Numbered from the stretch's first letter, positions 6,695 to 14,631 are shown. The stretch: DNA of 16,237 nt from Clostridia bacterium (GCA_029239935.1 JARBTY010000043.1:1-16237), one strand, 5' to 3'. Numbers and translations are program-made. Notes: generated by a model not told the origin, from the sequence alone.

Positions 6695-8296
6695 ATGGTG
6701 ATGATACGTGTACAGGATATTAAACTCACATTAGAAGATGATGAAAGGGTGCTCAGTCTTAAGATAGCCAAAAAATTGAGAATTAAAGAAGCGGATATTA
6801 GCCGTTATACCATTGTAAAAGAAGCGATAGATGCCAGAAAAAAAGAGGATATTAAAAGGGTCTACACAGTGGACATCAAAACCCCTAAGGAAGCAGAAAT
6901 TTTATCAAAACATCCGTTACTGAAAGCACCTACTAGGACGTATAGTTATCCAGAAAAAGGTGACAAGTTTTTGAAGCACAGGCCTGTTATAGTTGGTGCC
7001 GGTCCTTGTGGTCTATTTGCAGCACTTATACTTGCACAAATGGGCTATAACCCCATTGTGCTCGAGAGGGGAAAGGCCGTTGAAGAAAGAATAAAAGATG
7101 TTAACCAATTTTGGGAGACGGGTCAATTGGATACAAATTCCAATGTGCAGTTTGGGGAAGGCGGAGCAGGGACTTTTTCAGATGGTAAACTTACCACCCA
7201 AATTAAAAACAAAAGATGTTATAAAGTTCTAGAAGAGCTCGCAGATGCAGGGGCACCCTCAGATATTTTATATAAAAATAAACCTCATGTAGGTACGGAT
7301 ATTCTGACGGAAGTGGTTAAAAATATTCGTGCAAGAATTATTAACCTAGGGGGAGAGTTTAGGTTTGAAAGTAAAGTTACCAAAATTTGTATAGATAACG
7401 GGCAAATTACGGCTGTGGAGATTAATGACAAGGAGATAATCGAGACCCAGATTGCTGTGTTTGCTATAGGCCACAGTGCAAGGGATACTTTTGAGATGCT
7501 TCATGATGCAGGGATAAAAATAGAACAAAAGCCTTTTGCTATGGGGATGCGTATAGAGCATTTGCAGGAGTGGATTGATGAGGCTCAGTATGGGCAGTAT
7601 GCCGGGCATCCCAATCTAGGAGCTGCGGATTATAAGTTGGTTCATCATGCACAAAATGGCAGAACAGTTTATAGTTTTTGTATGTGTCCAGGAGGTTATG
7701 TCATTGCATCAGCTTCAGAAGAAGGTATGGTGGTGACAAATGGTATGAGCAGGCATAAGAGGGACAGTCAAAATGCCAATAGTGCCATACTGGTTAATAT
7801 AAGACCTCAAGATTATGAGGATGAGCATCCTTTAGCGGGCATGTATTTGCAAAGAAAATTTGAGCGTCTTGCCTATGAACTAGGGGGAAAGAGTTACCGG
7901 GCTCCTGTTCAAAGAATAGGAGATTTTCTCAGTAACAGGGCAAGCGCTGGTGTTGGCTGTGTAAAGCCTAGTTATGCACCAGAGGTGGAGTTTACCAACT
8001 TAAGAGCTCATCTTCCGGCCTTTATGACAGAAGCAATAGATGAAGGAATCAGGGTGTTTGGAAAAAAGATAAAATATTTTGATCATGAGGATGCTCTTTT
8101 TACAGGCTTTGAGACACGCACTTCATCTCCTGTACGGTTATTAAGAGATGGGCTGTATCAAAGTAGTTTGAAGGGGCTTTATCCGGCAGGAGAAGGCGCA
8201 GGTTATGCAGGGGGGATTGTATCAGCAGCCGTGGATGGTATAGAAGTAGCGGAAGCTATTATTAAAGAGTTCAGAGGAATCAATAAAGATATATAG
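6695..8296 (+). CDS. Uncharacterised FAD-dependent dehydrogenase (COG2509 type)
   Basis: This 533-residue flavoprotein has an N-terminal region of about 90 residues (IRVQDIKLTLEDDERVLSLK, then a lysine-rich stretch) that precedes the Rossmann motif VIVGAGPCGLFAALILAQMG (98-117). Next comes NVQFGEGGAGTFSDGKLTTQ (about 149-168), and the FAD-site closing sequence YPAGEGAGYAGGIVSAAVDG lies near the C-terminus. This order and length match the COG2509 family of predicted FAD dehydrogenases, common in anaerobes and with no known substrate. AGGAGA (6681-6686) supports ATG 6695; ATG 6701, giving MIRVQDIKL, is an alternative with AGGA at 6691-6694. It follows the HI0933-family flavoprotein by 40 nt on the same strand. 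I see no clear terminator before the next promoter at 8321. Confidence 0.85.
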   Translation: MVMIRVQDIKLTLEDDERVLSLKIAKKLRIKEADISRYTIVKEAIDARKKEDIKRVYTVDIKTPKEAEILSKHPLLKAPTRTYSYPEKGDKFLKHRPVIVGAGPCGLFAALILAQMGYNPIVLERGKAVEERIKDVNQFWETGQLDTNSNVQFGEGGAGTFSDGKLTTQIKNKRCYKVLEELADAGAPSDILYKNKPHVGTDILTEVVKNIRARIINLGGEFRFESKVTKICIDNGQITAVEINDKEIIETQIAVFAIGHSARDTFEMLHDAGIKIEQKPFAMGMRIEHLQEWIDEAQYGQYAGHPNLGAADYKLVHHAQNGRTVYSFCMCPGGYVIASASEEGMVVTNGMSRHKRDSQNANSAILVNIRPQDYEDEHPLAGMYLQRKFERLAYELGGKSYRAPVQRIGDFLSNRASAGVGCVKPSYAPEVEFTNLRAHLPAFMTEAIDEGIRVFGKKIKYFDHEDALFTGFETRTSSPVRLLRDGLYQSSLKGLYPAGEGAGYAGGIVSAAVDGIEVAEAIIKEFRGINKDI

Positions 8297-8320
8297 AATA
8301 ACTCCTCATAGTTTTAGGAT

Positions 8321-8349
8321 TTTACTTGTTTGATTTTTTAAGCTATACT
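8321..8349 (+). promoter_or_regulatory. Probable promoter of hpt
   Basis: TTTACT (8321-8326), 17-nt spacer, TATACT (8344-8349). Predicted start is near 8356, which leaves a 34-nt leader to ATG 8390. Confidence 0.5.
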
Positions 8350-8389
8350 AAAGAAGTTATTATAATTAAAAAAGGCAGAGGTGTACAAA

Positions 8390-8929
8390 ATGCAAAATGA
8401 TATTGAAAAAATTTTATTTTCAGAGGCGGACTTAGAAGCCCGTATAGAAGAGCTGGGAGAGCGGATTACAGAGGACTATAGAGGAAAAGAACTTATTGTT
8501 GTAGGTATCTTAAAAGGTTCTAATATTTTTACAAGTGATTTAGTGAGAAAAGTAAATATTCCACTTAAAATAGATTTTATGGTTGTATCAAGTTATGGGA
8601 ATACCACAGAGTCCACAGGTGTTGTAAGAATTTTGAAGGACTTAGAGCATAGTGTTGAAAATAAACATTTACTGATTGTAGAAGATATTATAGACAGTGG
8701 TTTAACGCTTAAATACCTAAAGGAAATGCTTCTTACCAGAAACCCAGCAGGTATTAAGATATGTACCTTATTAGATAAGCCGGCCCGCAGAAAAGAATAT
8801 GTAGACATTGATTATACGGGATTTGAAGTACCTGATGAATTTATAGTAGGATATGGTATAGATTATGCTGAAATGTATAGAAATCTTCCCTATGTAGGCG
8901 TCTTAAAAAGAGAAGTTTATGACAAATAA
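8390..8929 (+). CDS. hpt: Hypoxanthine phosphoribosyltransferase
   Basis: This cytosolic purine-salvage enzyme transfers the phosphoribosyl group of PRPP to hypoxanthine (and usually guanine). The 179 residues fit the bacterial family. The PRPP-binding loop is VEDIIDSGLT (97-106) with the two acidic residues E98 and D99 and D102 of the catalytic loop. LKGSNIF (41-47) forms the pyrophosphate loop, SSYGNTTESTG (67-77) the flexible active-site loop, LLDKP (127-131) carries the base-contacting lysine, and EFIVGYGIDYAEMYRNLPYVG (150-170) is the usual C-terminal signature. GTG 8381 would add three residues, but it sits within AGAGGTG; ATG 8390 lies seven bases from that site and is preferred. The common tilS-hpt-ftsH context is not present here; the gene appears to be transcribed alone. 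Confidence 0.95.
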   Translation: MQNDIEKILFSEADLEARIEELGERITEDYRGKELIVVGILKGSNIFTSDLVRKVNIPLKIDFMVVSSYGNTTESTGVVRILKDLEHSVENKHLLIVEDIIDSGLTLKYLKEMLLTRNPAGIKICTLLDKPARRKEYVDIDYTGFEVPDEFIVGYGIDYAEMYRNLPYVGVLKREVYDK

Positions 8930-8963
8930 TTAAAATAAAGAAATGACAATAGGCAATAGAGAG

Positions 8964-8997
8964 AGGACGAGTTTATCACAGATAAAATCGTCCTTTT
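8964..8997 (+). terminator. Intrinsic terminator of hpt
   Basis: AGGACGA (8964-8970) pairs with TCGTCCT (8988-8994). After one mismatch TTTATC pairs with GATAAA around loop ACA. TTTT lies at 8994-8997. Confidence 0.8.
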
Positions 8998-9048
8998 ATA
9001 TCAGACTAGGAAATGATTAAGATATTTGCAAGCTAAGGGGGAGAAAAA

Positions 9049-9708
9049 ATGTATCAAATAGCCATATTTGATTTAGACGGTACCTTATTGAATACACTGA
9101 CAGATTTAGCCAACGCAGGTAATTATGCACTGAGGAGTTTTGGTCTTAGTGAGCACCCTATCAATAACTATAAAACCTATGTAGGAAGTGGTGTCTACAA
9201 ACTGGTTGAACGCATACTGCCGGAGAAACAAAGAGATGATGAGACTGTGAAAAAAGTAAAGGCGGTTTTTGAGACGTATTACGAGAACCATAGTTTAGAT
9301 CATACCAGGCCTTATGAGGGAGTCAACGATTTATTACATAGTTTACGTCAAAAGGGAGTGCACTGTGCAGTTGCTTCTAATAAACCCCATACTTACGCAA
9401 AGGAGCTTGTAAGGCTGATGTTTGGGGAGACTATAGAATTTGCTCTCGGGCAGCGGGAACACGTACCGCCCAAACCAGATCCAACAGTAGTATTAGAGAT
9501 TTTGGATTATTTTCAGATGAAGCCAGAGACATGTATTTATATTGGGGATTCAGATGTAGATATGTATACGGCCAAGCGGGCAGGTGTAACGGCAGTAGGT
9601 GTCGCTTGGGGGTTTAGAACCGAGAAAGAGCTTATAGCTGCTGGTGCACAGTATATGGCAGCAGACAGTAAAAGTTTAGAAAGATTAATATTAGGGAAAG
9701 AACTATAA
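9049..9708 (+). CDS. HAD-family phosphatase, phosphoglycolate phosphatase (Gph)-like
   Basis: This 219-residue cytosolic hydrolase has all four HAD motifs: the nucleophile motif FDLDGTLLNT (7-16; D8 nucleophile, D10 acid/base), motif II VASN (108-111), the motif III lysine in PPKPDP (K142), and motif IV YIGDSDVDM (164-172) for magnesium. The four-helix cap between residues about 17 and 85, and the overall length, match the Gph/PGP subgroup, which removes 2-phosphoglycolate or related small phosphoesters; related enzymes act on pyrophosphate or nucleotides, so substrate is open. GGGGGAG seven bases upstream supports the start. It lies 119 nt after hpt, beyond the hpt terminator, and converges on the parvulin gene. 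Confidence 0.88.
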   Translation: MYQIAIFDLDGTLLNTLTDLANAGNYALRSFGLSEHPINNYKTYVGSGVYKLVERILPEKQRDDETVKKVKAVFETYYENHSLDHTRPYEGVNDLLHSLRQKGVHCAVASNKPHTYAKELVRLMFGETIEFALGQREHVPPKPDPTVVLEILDYFQMKPETCIYIGDSDVDMYTAKRAGVTAVGVAWGFRTEKELIAAGAQYMAADSKSLERLILGKEL

Positions 9709-9745
9709 AAAATCGCTAAATCCGTGATGAATACAGATTTAGCGA
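9707..9745 (-). terminator. Terminator between convergent HAD and parvulin genes
   Basis: TCGCTAAATC (9713-9722) pairs exactly with 9736-9745. Six A at 9707-9712 give a U6 tract on the minus strand, so it serves mainly the parvulin gene. The plus strand has no U-tract after it, so termination of the HAD gene would be weaker. Confidence 0.75.
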
Positions 9746-9760
9746 TAACAAAATGACTAA

Positions 9761-10501
9761 CTATTTGATTTCAACAGTATAAAGCTTTTGAAGGCTGTCT
9801 TGTTTGGATAAATAAAGCGCTTGGCGTTTGGCAAGAAGACATTGTTCTTTGACTTGTGGAGCCACCTCTTCCAGAGTAGGTACACTTTCTTTAGAAAGAC
9901 TTTCTAGCAGGATAAGGTGATAGCCAAATTGTGTTTGTACAGGCTCTGATATTTCTCCAGCTTTCATAGCAAAAACAGCTTGGTCAAATTCAGGAACCAT
10001 TCGTCCGCGGGTAAATTCACCGAGATTACCACCTTCCGCTTTTGAAGGGCAACTGGAATATTTGGCAGCAGCTTCTTTGAAGTCAAGCCCGCTGTTAATT
10101 TCTGCTAATACAGATAAAGCTTCATCTTTTGTTGCCACTAAAATATGGCTGGCCACAGCTGTTTCAGGTTTTTTAAACTGACTTTTGTGGGATTCAAAAT
10201 AGGCAGCTAATTCCTCGATGCTGGCCTCAACAGAGTTAAGCAATTTGTTGAGAGCATATTGTTTAAGAAGTGTTTTTTTCATATGTTCTACAGCATCTAT
10301 AAAGTCTTTGTCTTGATTATAATTATTGGCTAAGGCATCTGAATAAAGCAGTTCTTGCATAACAAGTTCATTGATTAATTGTTTTTGGCCTTCTTCACTC
10401 TGAAAGTTACCTGCATTTTGTCCAATGTTTTGTAAAAGTTCATAAAGGTCATTTTGAGTAATATCTCTGCCATCTACTACGGCTAATACTTTGTTTTCCA
10501 T
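9761..10501 (-). CDS. Cytoplasmic parvulin-type peptidylprolyl isomerase
   Basis: The 246 residues comprise a helical SurA/trigger-like N-terminal arm (VDGRDITQNDLYELL, residues about 9-23, then a long helical part to about 105) and a parvulin (PpiC) domain at about 114-202. The domain shows ASHILVAT (117-124, with the conserved histidine H119), CPSKAEGGNLGEF (151-163), MVPEFDQAVFAM (168-179) and GYHLILL (193-199, with H195). It catalyses cis-trans isomerisation of prolyl bonds and can chaperone folding. There is no signal peptide and no lipobox, so unlike PrsA it should stay in the cytoplasm; this soluble form is common in Clostridia. AAGGAGA precedes ATG. It has its own promoter downstream of glnK, and its leader contains a perfect 16-bp hairpin. 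Confidence 0.88.
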   Translation of the reverse strand: MENKVLAVVDGRDITQNDLYELLQNIGQNAGNFQSEEGQKQLINELVMQELLYSDALANNYNQDKDFIDAVEHMKKTLLKQYALNKLLNSVEASIEELAAYFESHKSQFKKPETAVASHILVATKDEALSVLAEINSGLDFKEAAAKYSSCPSKAEGGNLGEFTRGRMVPEFDQAVFAMKAGEISEPVQTQFGYHLILLESLSKESVPTLEEVAPQVKEQCLLAKRQALYLSKQDSLQKLYTVEIK

Positions 10502-10540
10502 TTTAATTCTCCTTTTATATTAAGGGATTCCCTAGTAATG

Positions 10541-10574
10541 ATTAAGCTACAAAGGAAATCCTTTGTAGCTTAAT
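10541..10574 (-). repeat. Perfect 16-bp inverted repeat in the parvulin gene leader
   Basis: Bases 10541-10556 are the exact reverse complement of 10559-10574. There is no U-tract on either strand, so it is not a typical terminator. By the promoter predicted at 10591-10619 it begins about 10 nt into the parvulin mRNA. It could stabilise the 5' end, or end amt-glnK transcripts inefficiently. Confidence 0.7.
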
Positions 10575-10590
10575 ATGAAATGCTTATTTA

Positions 10591-10619
10591 ATAGTAACAT
10601 GATTTAAGACAAATGTAAA
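10591..10619 (-). promoter_or_regulatory. Probable promoter of the parvulin gene
   Basis: Minus strand: TTTACA (complement of 10614-10619), 17-nt spacer ending in TGT, then TACTAT (complement of 10591-10596), an extended -10 arrangement. Predicted start is near 10584. Confidence 0.45.
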
Positions 10620-10630
10620 ATCCTAATGCT

Positions 10631-10993
10631 CTATTTATGATCTTGAAGAGCTTCCCATCCTTCTTCGCCAGTTCTGACACGAACAACGTTAGCTACATCA
10701 TATACAAATATTTTGCCGTCACCAATAGCACCAGTATGTAGGACTTTTTTTGCTGTTTCAATAACTAACTCTACAGGGACTTCGCAGACCACTATTTCTA
10801 ACTTGATTTTAGGAAGTAAATTGATTTCTAATGGAATACCTCTGTAGTACTCAGTAGCCCCTTTTTGCATCCCACAGCCTAATACATTAGATACAGTGAT
10901 ACCGGTGATGCCAATTTGATTGAGTGCTTCTTTTAATTCTTCAAGCATACGAGGACGCGTAATAATTTCTACTTTGCTTATTTTCTTATCCAT
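10631..10993 (-). CDS. glnK: PII-family nitrogen regulatory protein (GlnK type)
   Basis: This 120-residue PII trimer subunit is expected to bind ATP/ADP and 2-oxoglutarate and to plug the Amt channel with its T-loop when nitrogen is plentiful. The T-loop region is GCGMQKGATEYYRGIPLEI (39-57), followed by NLLPKIKLEIVV; the C-terminal signature TGAIGDGKIFVYDV and RVRTGEEG are present. Residue Y50 matches E. coli Y46, but the uridylylated Tyr51 position is Leu55, so uridylylation at the usual site is excluded. The gene follows amt by 88 nt on the same strand without a terminator, so the pair is probably cotranscribed; a weak extended -10 (TGCTAAAAT) in the gap could add an internal promoter. AAGGAG (complement of 11003-11008) is nine bases from ATG 10993; the upstream in-frame TTG abuts it and is rejected. 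Confidence 0.92.
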   Translation of the reverse strand: MDKKISKVEIITRPRMLEELKEALNQIGITGITVSNVLGCGMQKGATEYYRGIPLEINLLPKIKLEIVVCEVPVELVIETAKKVLHTGAIGDGKIFVYDVANVVRVRTGEEGWEALQDHK

Positions 10994-11081
10994 CTTATCC
11001 AACTCCTTATGAATAGTTTATATCCTTATTTTAGCATAAATGAATCAAATGATATATATTTTTCTAAAATATAGTATTATT

Positions 11082-12293
11082 TTAAATGTTTATATAAGCA
11101 GAAATGCCATGCTCAATAGCATCTAGGCCATCTATCTCATGATGCTGGGAAACTTTAAGTCCCATAGTCTTTTTAAGTATGAAAAAAGTAATGAACGATA
11201 GAACTGCAGAAGCTGCCATACAAATCAATACGCCAAAAACCTGTATGCCTAACAAAGAGAAACCACCACCATAAAATAAACCACCTTCGGTAGCAAAAAG
11301 ACCGATTGCAATAGTTCCTAAACTGCCACATACCCCATGAACAGAGATAGCGCCTACAGGATCGTCTACTTTGAGGACTGTATCAAAAAAGGCAACGGCT
11401 AAAATCATGATAACACCGGCAAAGAGACCAATGATAATGGCACCCGTATAGGAAATCATAGAGGCACCGGCTGTAACGCCCACAAGTCCTGCTAGTGCAC
11501 CGTTTAGTGTAAGACCTGCATCTGGAGTTTTGTAACGTATAATACTAAAAAGTAAAGAAGAAAGTGTTGCAGCCGCACCGCCAAGCAGTGTTGTCACACA
11601 AGCATGAGCTGTAAGCGGTGAAGTGATATCTAAAGTACTTCCACCATTAAATCCGAACCAGCCAAACCAAAGAATAAGAACACCAAGTGCGCCAAGAGGA
11701 ATATTATGACCTGGGATTGCTTTAACTTTACCATTTTTGTATTTTCCATCCCTAGGACCCACTAAATAAGCACCTACTAAGGCAGCTACGCCGCCGATAG
11801 CATGAACAGCTGTCCCGCCGGCAAAATCTTTGAAGCCCATTTGTGAGAGAAAACCCCCACCCCAGATCCAGTGACCGATAAGTGGATAAATGATTGTTGT
11901 TGCAACGATACAAAAAATAATATAAGCATAAAACTTTGTGCGTTCTGCCATAGCACCGGAGACGATAGTAGCACAGGTAGCACAAAATATAGCCTGAAAC
12001 AAGAAATAGACTTCAAAAGAAATACCGCTTACTGTCTCAGGGGCGTTGAGTAACATAAAACCATCAGAGCCAATAAAAGAACCAAGATCGGTACCATACA
12101 TAACCCCATAACCTACAAAATAAAAGGCAAGTACGCCAATGGCTATTGTCACAAAGTTTTTCATAATGATATTAACTGCATTTTTTGACTGCGTAAAACC
12201 AACTTCTACAAGCGCAAAACCAGCATGCATAATAAATACGAGAATTGCGGCTATAAGCGTCCACATTGAGTTTAATATTAAGTTTGTATCCAT
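11082..12293 (-). CDS. amt: Ammonium transporter (Amt/Mep/Rh family)
   Basis: This 403-residue trimeric channel protein passes ammonium across the cell membrane. About eleven hydrophobic segments are visible. The pore twin histidines are H164 (in GGTAVHAIGG) and H319 (in GAISVHGVCGSLG), and the family signature region around FAGGTAVHAIGGVAALVGA is intact. The F-gate/phenylalanine region includes FLFQAIFCATCATIVSGAMAER (97-118). The protein starts directly with the first membrane helix, without the cleaved signal found in E. coli AmtB. AAGGAG (complement of 12301-12306) lies seven bases from ATG 12293; the open frame extends 11 codons further without a ribosome binding site. glnK follows, the conserved pairing of channel and PII regulator, here in the order amt-glnK. 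The leader holds a consensus promoter and a complete terminator, which suggests attenuation. Confidence 0.95.
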   Translation of the reverse strand: MDTNLILNSMWTLIAAILVFIMHAGFALVEVGFTQSKNAVNIIMKNFVTIAIGVLAFYFVGYGVMYGTDLGSFIGSDGFMLLNAPETVSGISFEVYFLFQAIFCATCATIVSGAMAERTKFYAYIIFCIVATTIIYPLIGHWIWGGGFLSQMGFKDFAGGTAVHAIGGVAALVGAYLVGPRDGKYKNGKVKAIPGHNIPLGALGVLILWFGWFGFNGGSTLDITSPLTAHACVTTLLGGAAATLSSLLFSIIRYKTPDAGLTLNGALAGLVGVTAGASMISYTGAIIIGLFAGVIMILAVAFFDTVLKVDDPVGAISVHGVCGSLGTIAIGLFATEGGLFYGGGFSLLGIQVFGVLICMAASAVLSFITFFILKKTMGLKVSQHHEIDGLDAIEHGISAYINI

Positions 12294-12324
12294 GATTACA
12301 CTCCTTATTGATATAAAATATAAC

Positions 12325-12374
12325 AAAAAAAGTGTTCTAAAAAAAGAGCATAATTATGCCTTTTTTTAGAACAC
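12325..12374 (-). terminator. Leader terminator/attenuator upstream of amt
   Basis: On the minus strand GTGTTCTAAAAAAAG (12374-12360) pairs perfectly with CTTTTTTTAGAACAC (12346-12332). The apex is the 12-nt palindrome GCATAATTATGC (12359-12348) plus one bulged base. Seven U follow (12331-12325), ending 19 nt before the amt Shine-Dalgarno site. It lies between the amt promoter and amt, so it should stop most transcripts unless it is countered. It may also end read-through from the upstream yfcE-like gene. Confidence 0.8.
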
Positions 12375-12389
12375 CTTTGTCCTTATGCT

Positions 12390-12418
12390 ATTATAGTCAT
12401 AACGCTATTAATTGTCAA
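12390..12418 (-). promoter_or_regulatory. Perfect-consensus sigma-A promoter of the amt leader
   Basis: Minus strand: TTGACA (complement of 12413-12418), exactly 17 nt, TATAAT (complement of 12390-12395). Predicted start is an A near 12383, about 9 nt before the leader terminator hairpin. Confidence 0.75.
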
Positions 12419-12466
12419 CTGGAAGATTATAAATTGGTATATTTTGCACTATTGAATAAATAATTG

Positions 12467-13009
12467 TTATAAAGTATATGATGTGAGGAGCTCTCCGTCA
12501 AGGGAATAAACACTTAGTGCTTGATGGGTGTAGACAGCATAAGTATGAGGTCTGTTTTCTTTGGGAAGAGAAACGGAACCAGGATTACAAATAAGGATAT
12601 CCCCTTGAGAACGAAGTTCCCATAAATGGGTATGCCCATATAAAAAAATGCTTTTACCTGCAAGTTCAGGTAATTGTTCTGGATGATAGATATGGCCATG
12701 GGTTGCAAAAATGCGGATACCTTCATCAAGGATTAAGCTATAGTCACCAAGACAGGGGAACTGGAGCAGCATCTGATCTACTTCGGCATCACAATTACCA
12801 CGACAGGCTATAATCTTTGAAGCATGGGCATTGAGGAGCTGTACCACGCCTTGTGGATTATGGCCATTAGGCAGAGGATTTCTAGGACCGTGGTATAAAA
12901 TATCTCCTAATAGTATTAAAAAGTCAAAGTGTTGTTCATCAAAAATGCTAAGCGCTTTTTGTAAATAGAGTTCAGACCCATGAATGTCTGAGATGATCAT
13001 ATATTTCAT
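12467..13009 (-). CDS. yfcE: YfcE-type metallophosphodiesterase
   Basis: This 180-residue cytosolic calcineurin-like phosphoesterase uses two metal ions, often manganese, to hydrolyse phosphodiesters; the physiological substrate of YfcE proteins is not settled. All metal-binding motifs are present in order: DIH (D8, H10), LLGDILYHGPRNPLPNGHNP (33-52, D36 bridging), GNCD (71-74), ATHGH (102-106) and GHTH (125-128). The stretch RNPLPNGHNP is characteristic of the YfcE subgroup rather than the larger YfcE/MJ0936 relatives. AGGAGG seven bases upstream fixes the start. It is transcribed toward amt and diverges from the chemoreceptor gene. No separate terminator lies between its stop codon and the amt promoter, so it may rely on the hairpin at 12325-12374. 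Confidence 0.9.
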   Translation of the reverse strand: MKYMIISDIHGSELYLQKALSIFDEQHFDFLILLGDILYHGPRNPLPNGHNPQGVVQLLNAHASKIIACRGNCDAEVDQMLLQFPCLGDYSLILDEGIRIFATHGHIYHPEQLPELAGKSIFLYGHTHLWELRSQGDILICNPGSVSLPKENRPHTYAVYTHQALSVYSLDGELLTSYTL

Positions 13010-13051
13010 TTTTTCCTCCTGATAGGCAGTTTTTCTATTAGTATATTACTA

Positions 13052-13081
13052 TTTTATTTAAACATACAATATGTTACAATA
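13052..13081 (+). promoter_or_regulatory. Shared 30-bp upstream element, copy 1 (chemoreceptor gene)
   Basis: This 30-bp stretch differs from 14655-14684 at only three positions and includes the identical CAATATGTTACAATA. It contains an extended -10 (TG-T-TACAAT, -10 hexamer 13075-13080) and TTTTAT 17 nt upstream as a poor -35. Predicted start is near 13087. Read on the other strand it offers TTGTAA-N17-TAAAAT toward the divergent yfcE gene, so it may act both ways. Confidence 0.55.
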
Positions 13082-13146
13082 TCAATTAATAAATTTAAAC
13101 TATTGTTGATATAAAGGATGTAGGACATTGACGAAAGGGACAATAT

Positions 13147-14631
13147 ATGAAAAAGGAAACTATAGGGTATGATTTAAAGAGAGTAAGTAGAGCTAACATA
13201 AGTGTTATTTATGGAACAGCAAGTTTAATTATAATAGAAAATTTTATATATCATGGGATTGGGGCAGTTTTTTATAGTTATTTGGTAAAAGCAGTGATAG
13301 GTTTGATTATTAATACTGCTTTGTATTTTTCTCCTGTTAAAGAACAGGTTAAAGGCGGCATATTCAGTATGGTGATTCTGCTTCTTGCTTTTCAAACCAA
13401 TTTAAATTCACCCAGCATAGCTGTTTATATCTTTATGCTTTTAGGTTTTGCGATGGCAGCACTTTATTTTCAAAAAGAATTGGTATTGTTCGTGGGGGGA
13501 GCTATAGATATACTATTGATCTTAACCTATTATATTAAACCCTCAGCAATAGCTAATAATATAAGTGCTCTTTCAGGCTTAACCAAAATACTTATTTATT
13601 TTAATCTCATGCTGATTATCATATTTCTACTTACAAAATGGGGAAGAGAATTGATTACAGCTGTTATTAAAAAAGAGGAAGAAACAAGCATGCTTTTGAA
13701 AAGACTTCATTTGACGATGGATAAAGTGAATGGGGTGTCAGAGGTACTGGATGACGATTTAAATCAATTTAGTGAAAGTATCGGGGCTGTCAAACAGGCT
13801 AATGATAGCATTAGAGAAGCCATGAAAGAAGTAGCAGCAGGAGCAGAGGCACAAGCGGCAACGCTTGAGGATATAGGTGGAAATATGTTGGAGGCGACGG
13901 CATTTGTAGCAGAGGCTAGACATATATCAGATGATATTGCAGAGAACGCTCAAAATATGAGTCTCAAAGTTGAAGATGTTGCCAAAAAAATTAATGGTCT
14001 GAACAAGCAAATGAAAAGGATTGATGAATCCAGCGTAACAACTCATGAGACAGTGGCTGAACTTAAGCGAAGTATAGATGAAATAACACGATTTTTGCAG
14101 GGCATTATCCAAATAGCTGCGCAGACCAATCTTTTGGCATTAAATGCAAGTATTGAAGCGGCTAGAGCTGGAGAAAATGGGAAAGGGTTTTCAGTCGTTG
14201 CAGATGAGGTCAGAAAACTGGCTAAAGAGAGTGCCCAGATAGCAGAAAATATTAATAAAGTAACGGTGGAGATAGAAGAGAAAATGGATTTGCTTACAGG
14301 TAAAGCAGCTTATGGCATAGATGCGGTTCAGATAGGTAATGATCTGATTGAAGATGTAGATGCGTTTTTCAAACAGTTAACAGATGCTTTTATTGAGGAG
14401 AAGAGATGGTTAAAGGATGAAACAGAGGTTATAGAGAAAGTTTCTCAAAAATTTATTAAAATTAATGAGTATATTCAAAGTATATCTACTACATCGGAAG
14501 AGCATTCAGCAACTAATGAAGAGTGTTTAGCTTCTATAGAAGAACAAAATGCTGAAATGGGAGATATGCTCAGAGGTGTACAGCATATCCATGGACAGTG
14601 GGATGAGCTAAAGGGCATACTTGAGCAATAA
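13147..14631 (+). CDS. Methyl-accepting chemotaxis protein with membrane-embedded N-terminus
   Basis: This 494-residue chemoreceptor signals through the CheA/CheW complex. The N-terminal 165 residues form about six membrane helices (near 17-34, 43-62, 70-84, 91-108, 112-130, 145-164) with only short loops, so there is no periplasmic ligand domain; sensing must occur within the membrane or in the cytoplasm. No HAMP domain is evident before the long coiled coil from about residue 180. The hairpin tip is unambiguous: [34 protein letters not shown] starting at residue 326 (written here only as family signature start and end, [17 protein letters not shown] and [10 protein letters not shown]). A methylation-type region [17 protein letters not shown] lies near the C-terminus. 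GAAAGGGA precedes ATG. The aminotransferase gene follows after 99 nt with no convincing terminator between. Confidence 0.92.
   Translation: MKKETIGYDLKRVSRANISVIYGTASLIIIENFIYHGIGAVFYSYLVKAVIGLIINTALYFSPVKEQVKGGIFSMVILLLAFQTNLNSPSIAVYIFMLLGFAMAALYFQKELVLFVGGAIDILLILTYYIKPSAIANNISALSGLTKILIYFNLMLIIIFLLTKWGRELITAVIKKEEETSMLLKRLHLTMDKVNGVSEVLDDDLNQFSESIGAVKQANDSIREAMKEVAAGAEAQAATLEDIGGNMLEATAFVAEARHISDDIAENAQNMSLKVEDVAKKINGLNKQMKRIDESSVTTHETVAELKRSIDEITRFLQGIIQIAAQTNLLALNASIEAARAGENGKGFSVVADEVRKLAKESAQIAENINKVTVEIEEKMDLLTGKAAYGIDAVQIGNDLIEDVDAFFKQLTDAFIEEKRWLKDETEVIEKVSQKFIKINEYIQSISTTSEEHSATNEECLASIEEQNAEMGDMLRGVQHIHGQWDELKGILEQ

Noticed and set aside
12139..12369. 76-codon plus-strand open frame over the amt start and leader
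   Set aside because: Most of it is antisense to amt coding sequence, and its end is the A/T-rich leader hairpin. There is no ribosome binding site.
12294..12466. ANTAR-type antitermination target, or GlnR/TnrA operator, upstream of amt
   Set aside because: The predicted leader has only about 9 nt before the terminator stem, too short for a two-hairpin ANTAR target. I found no TGTNA-N7-TNACA box.
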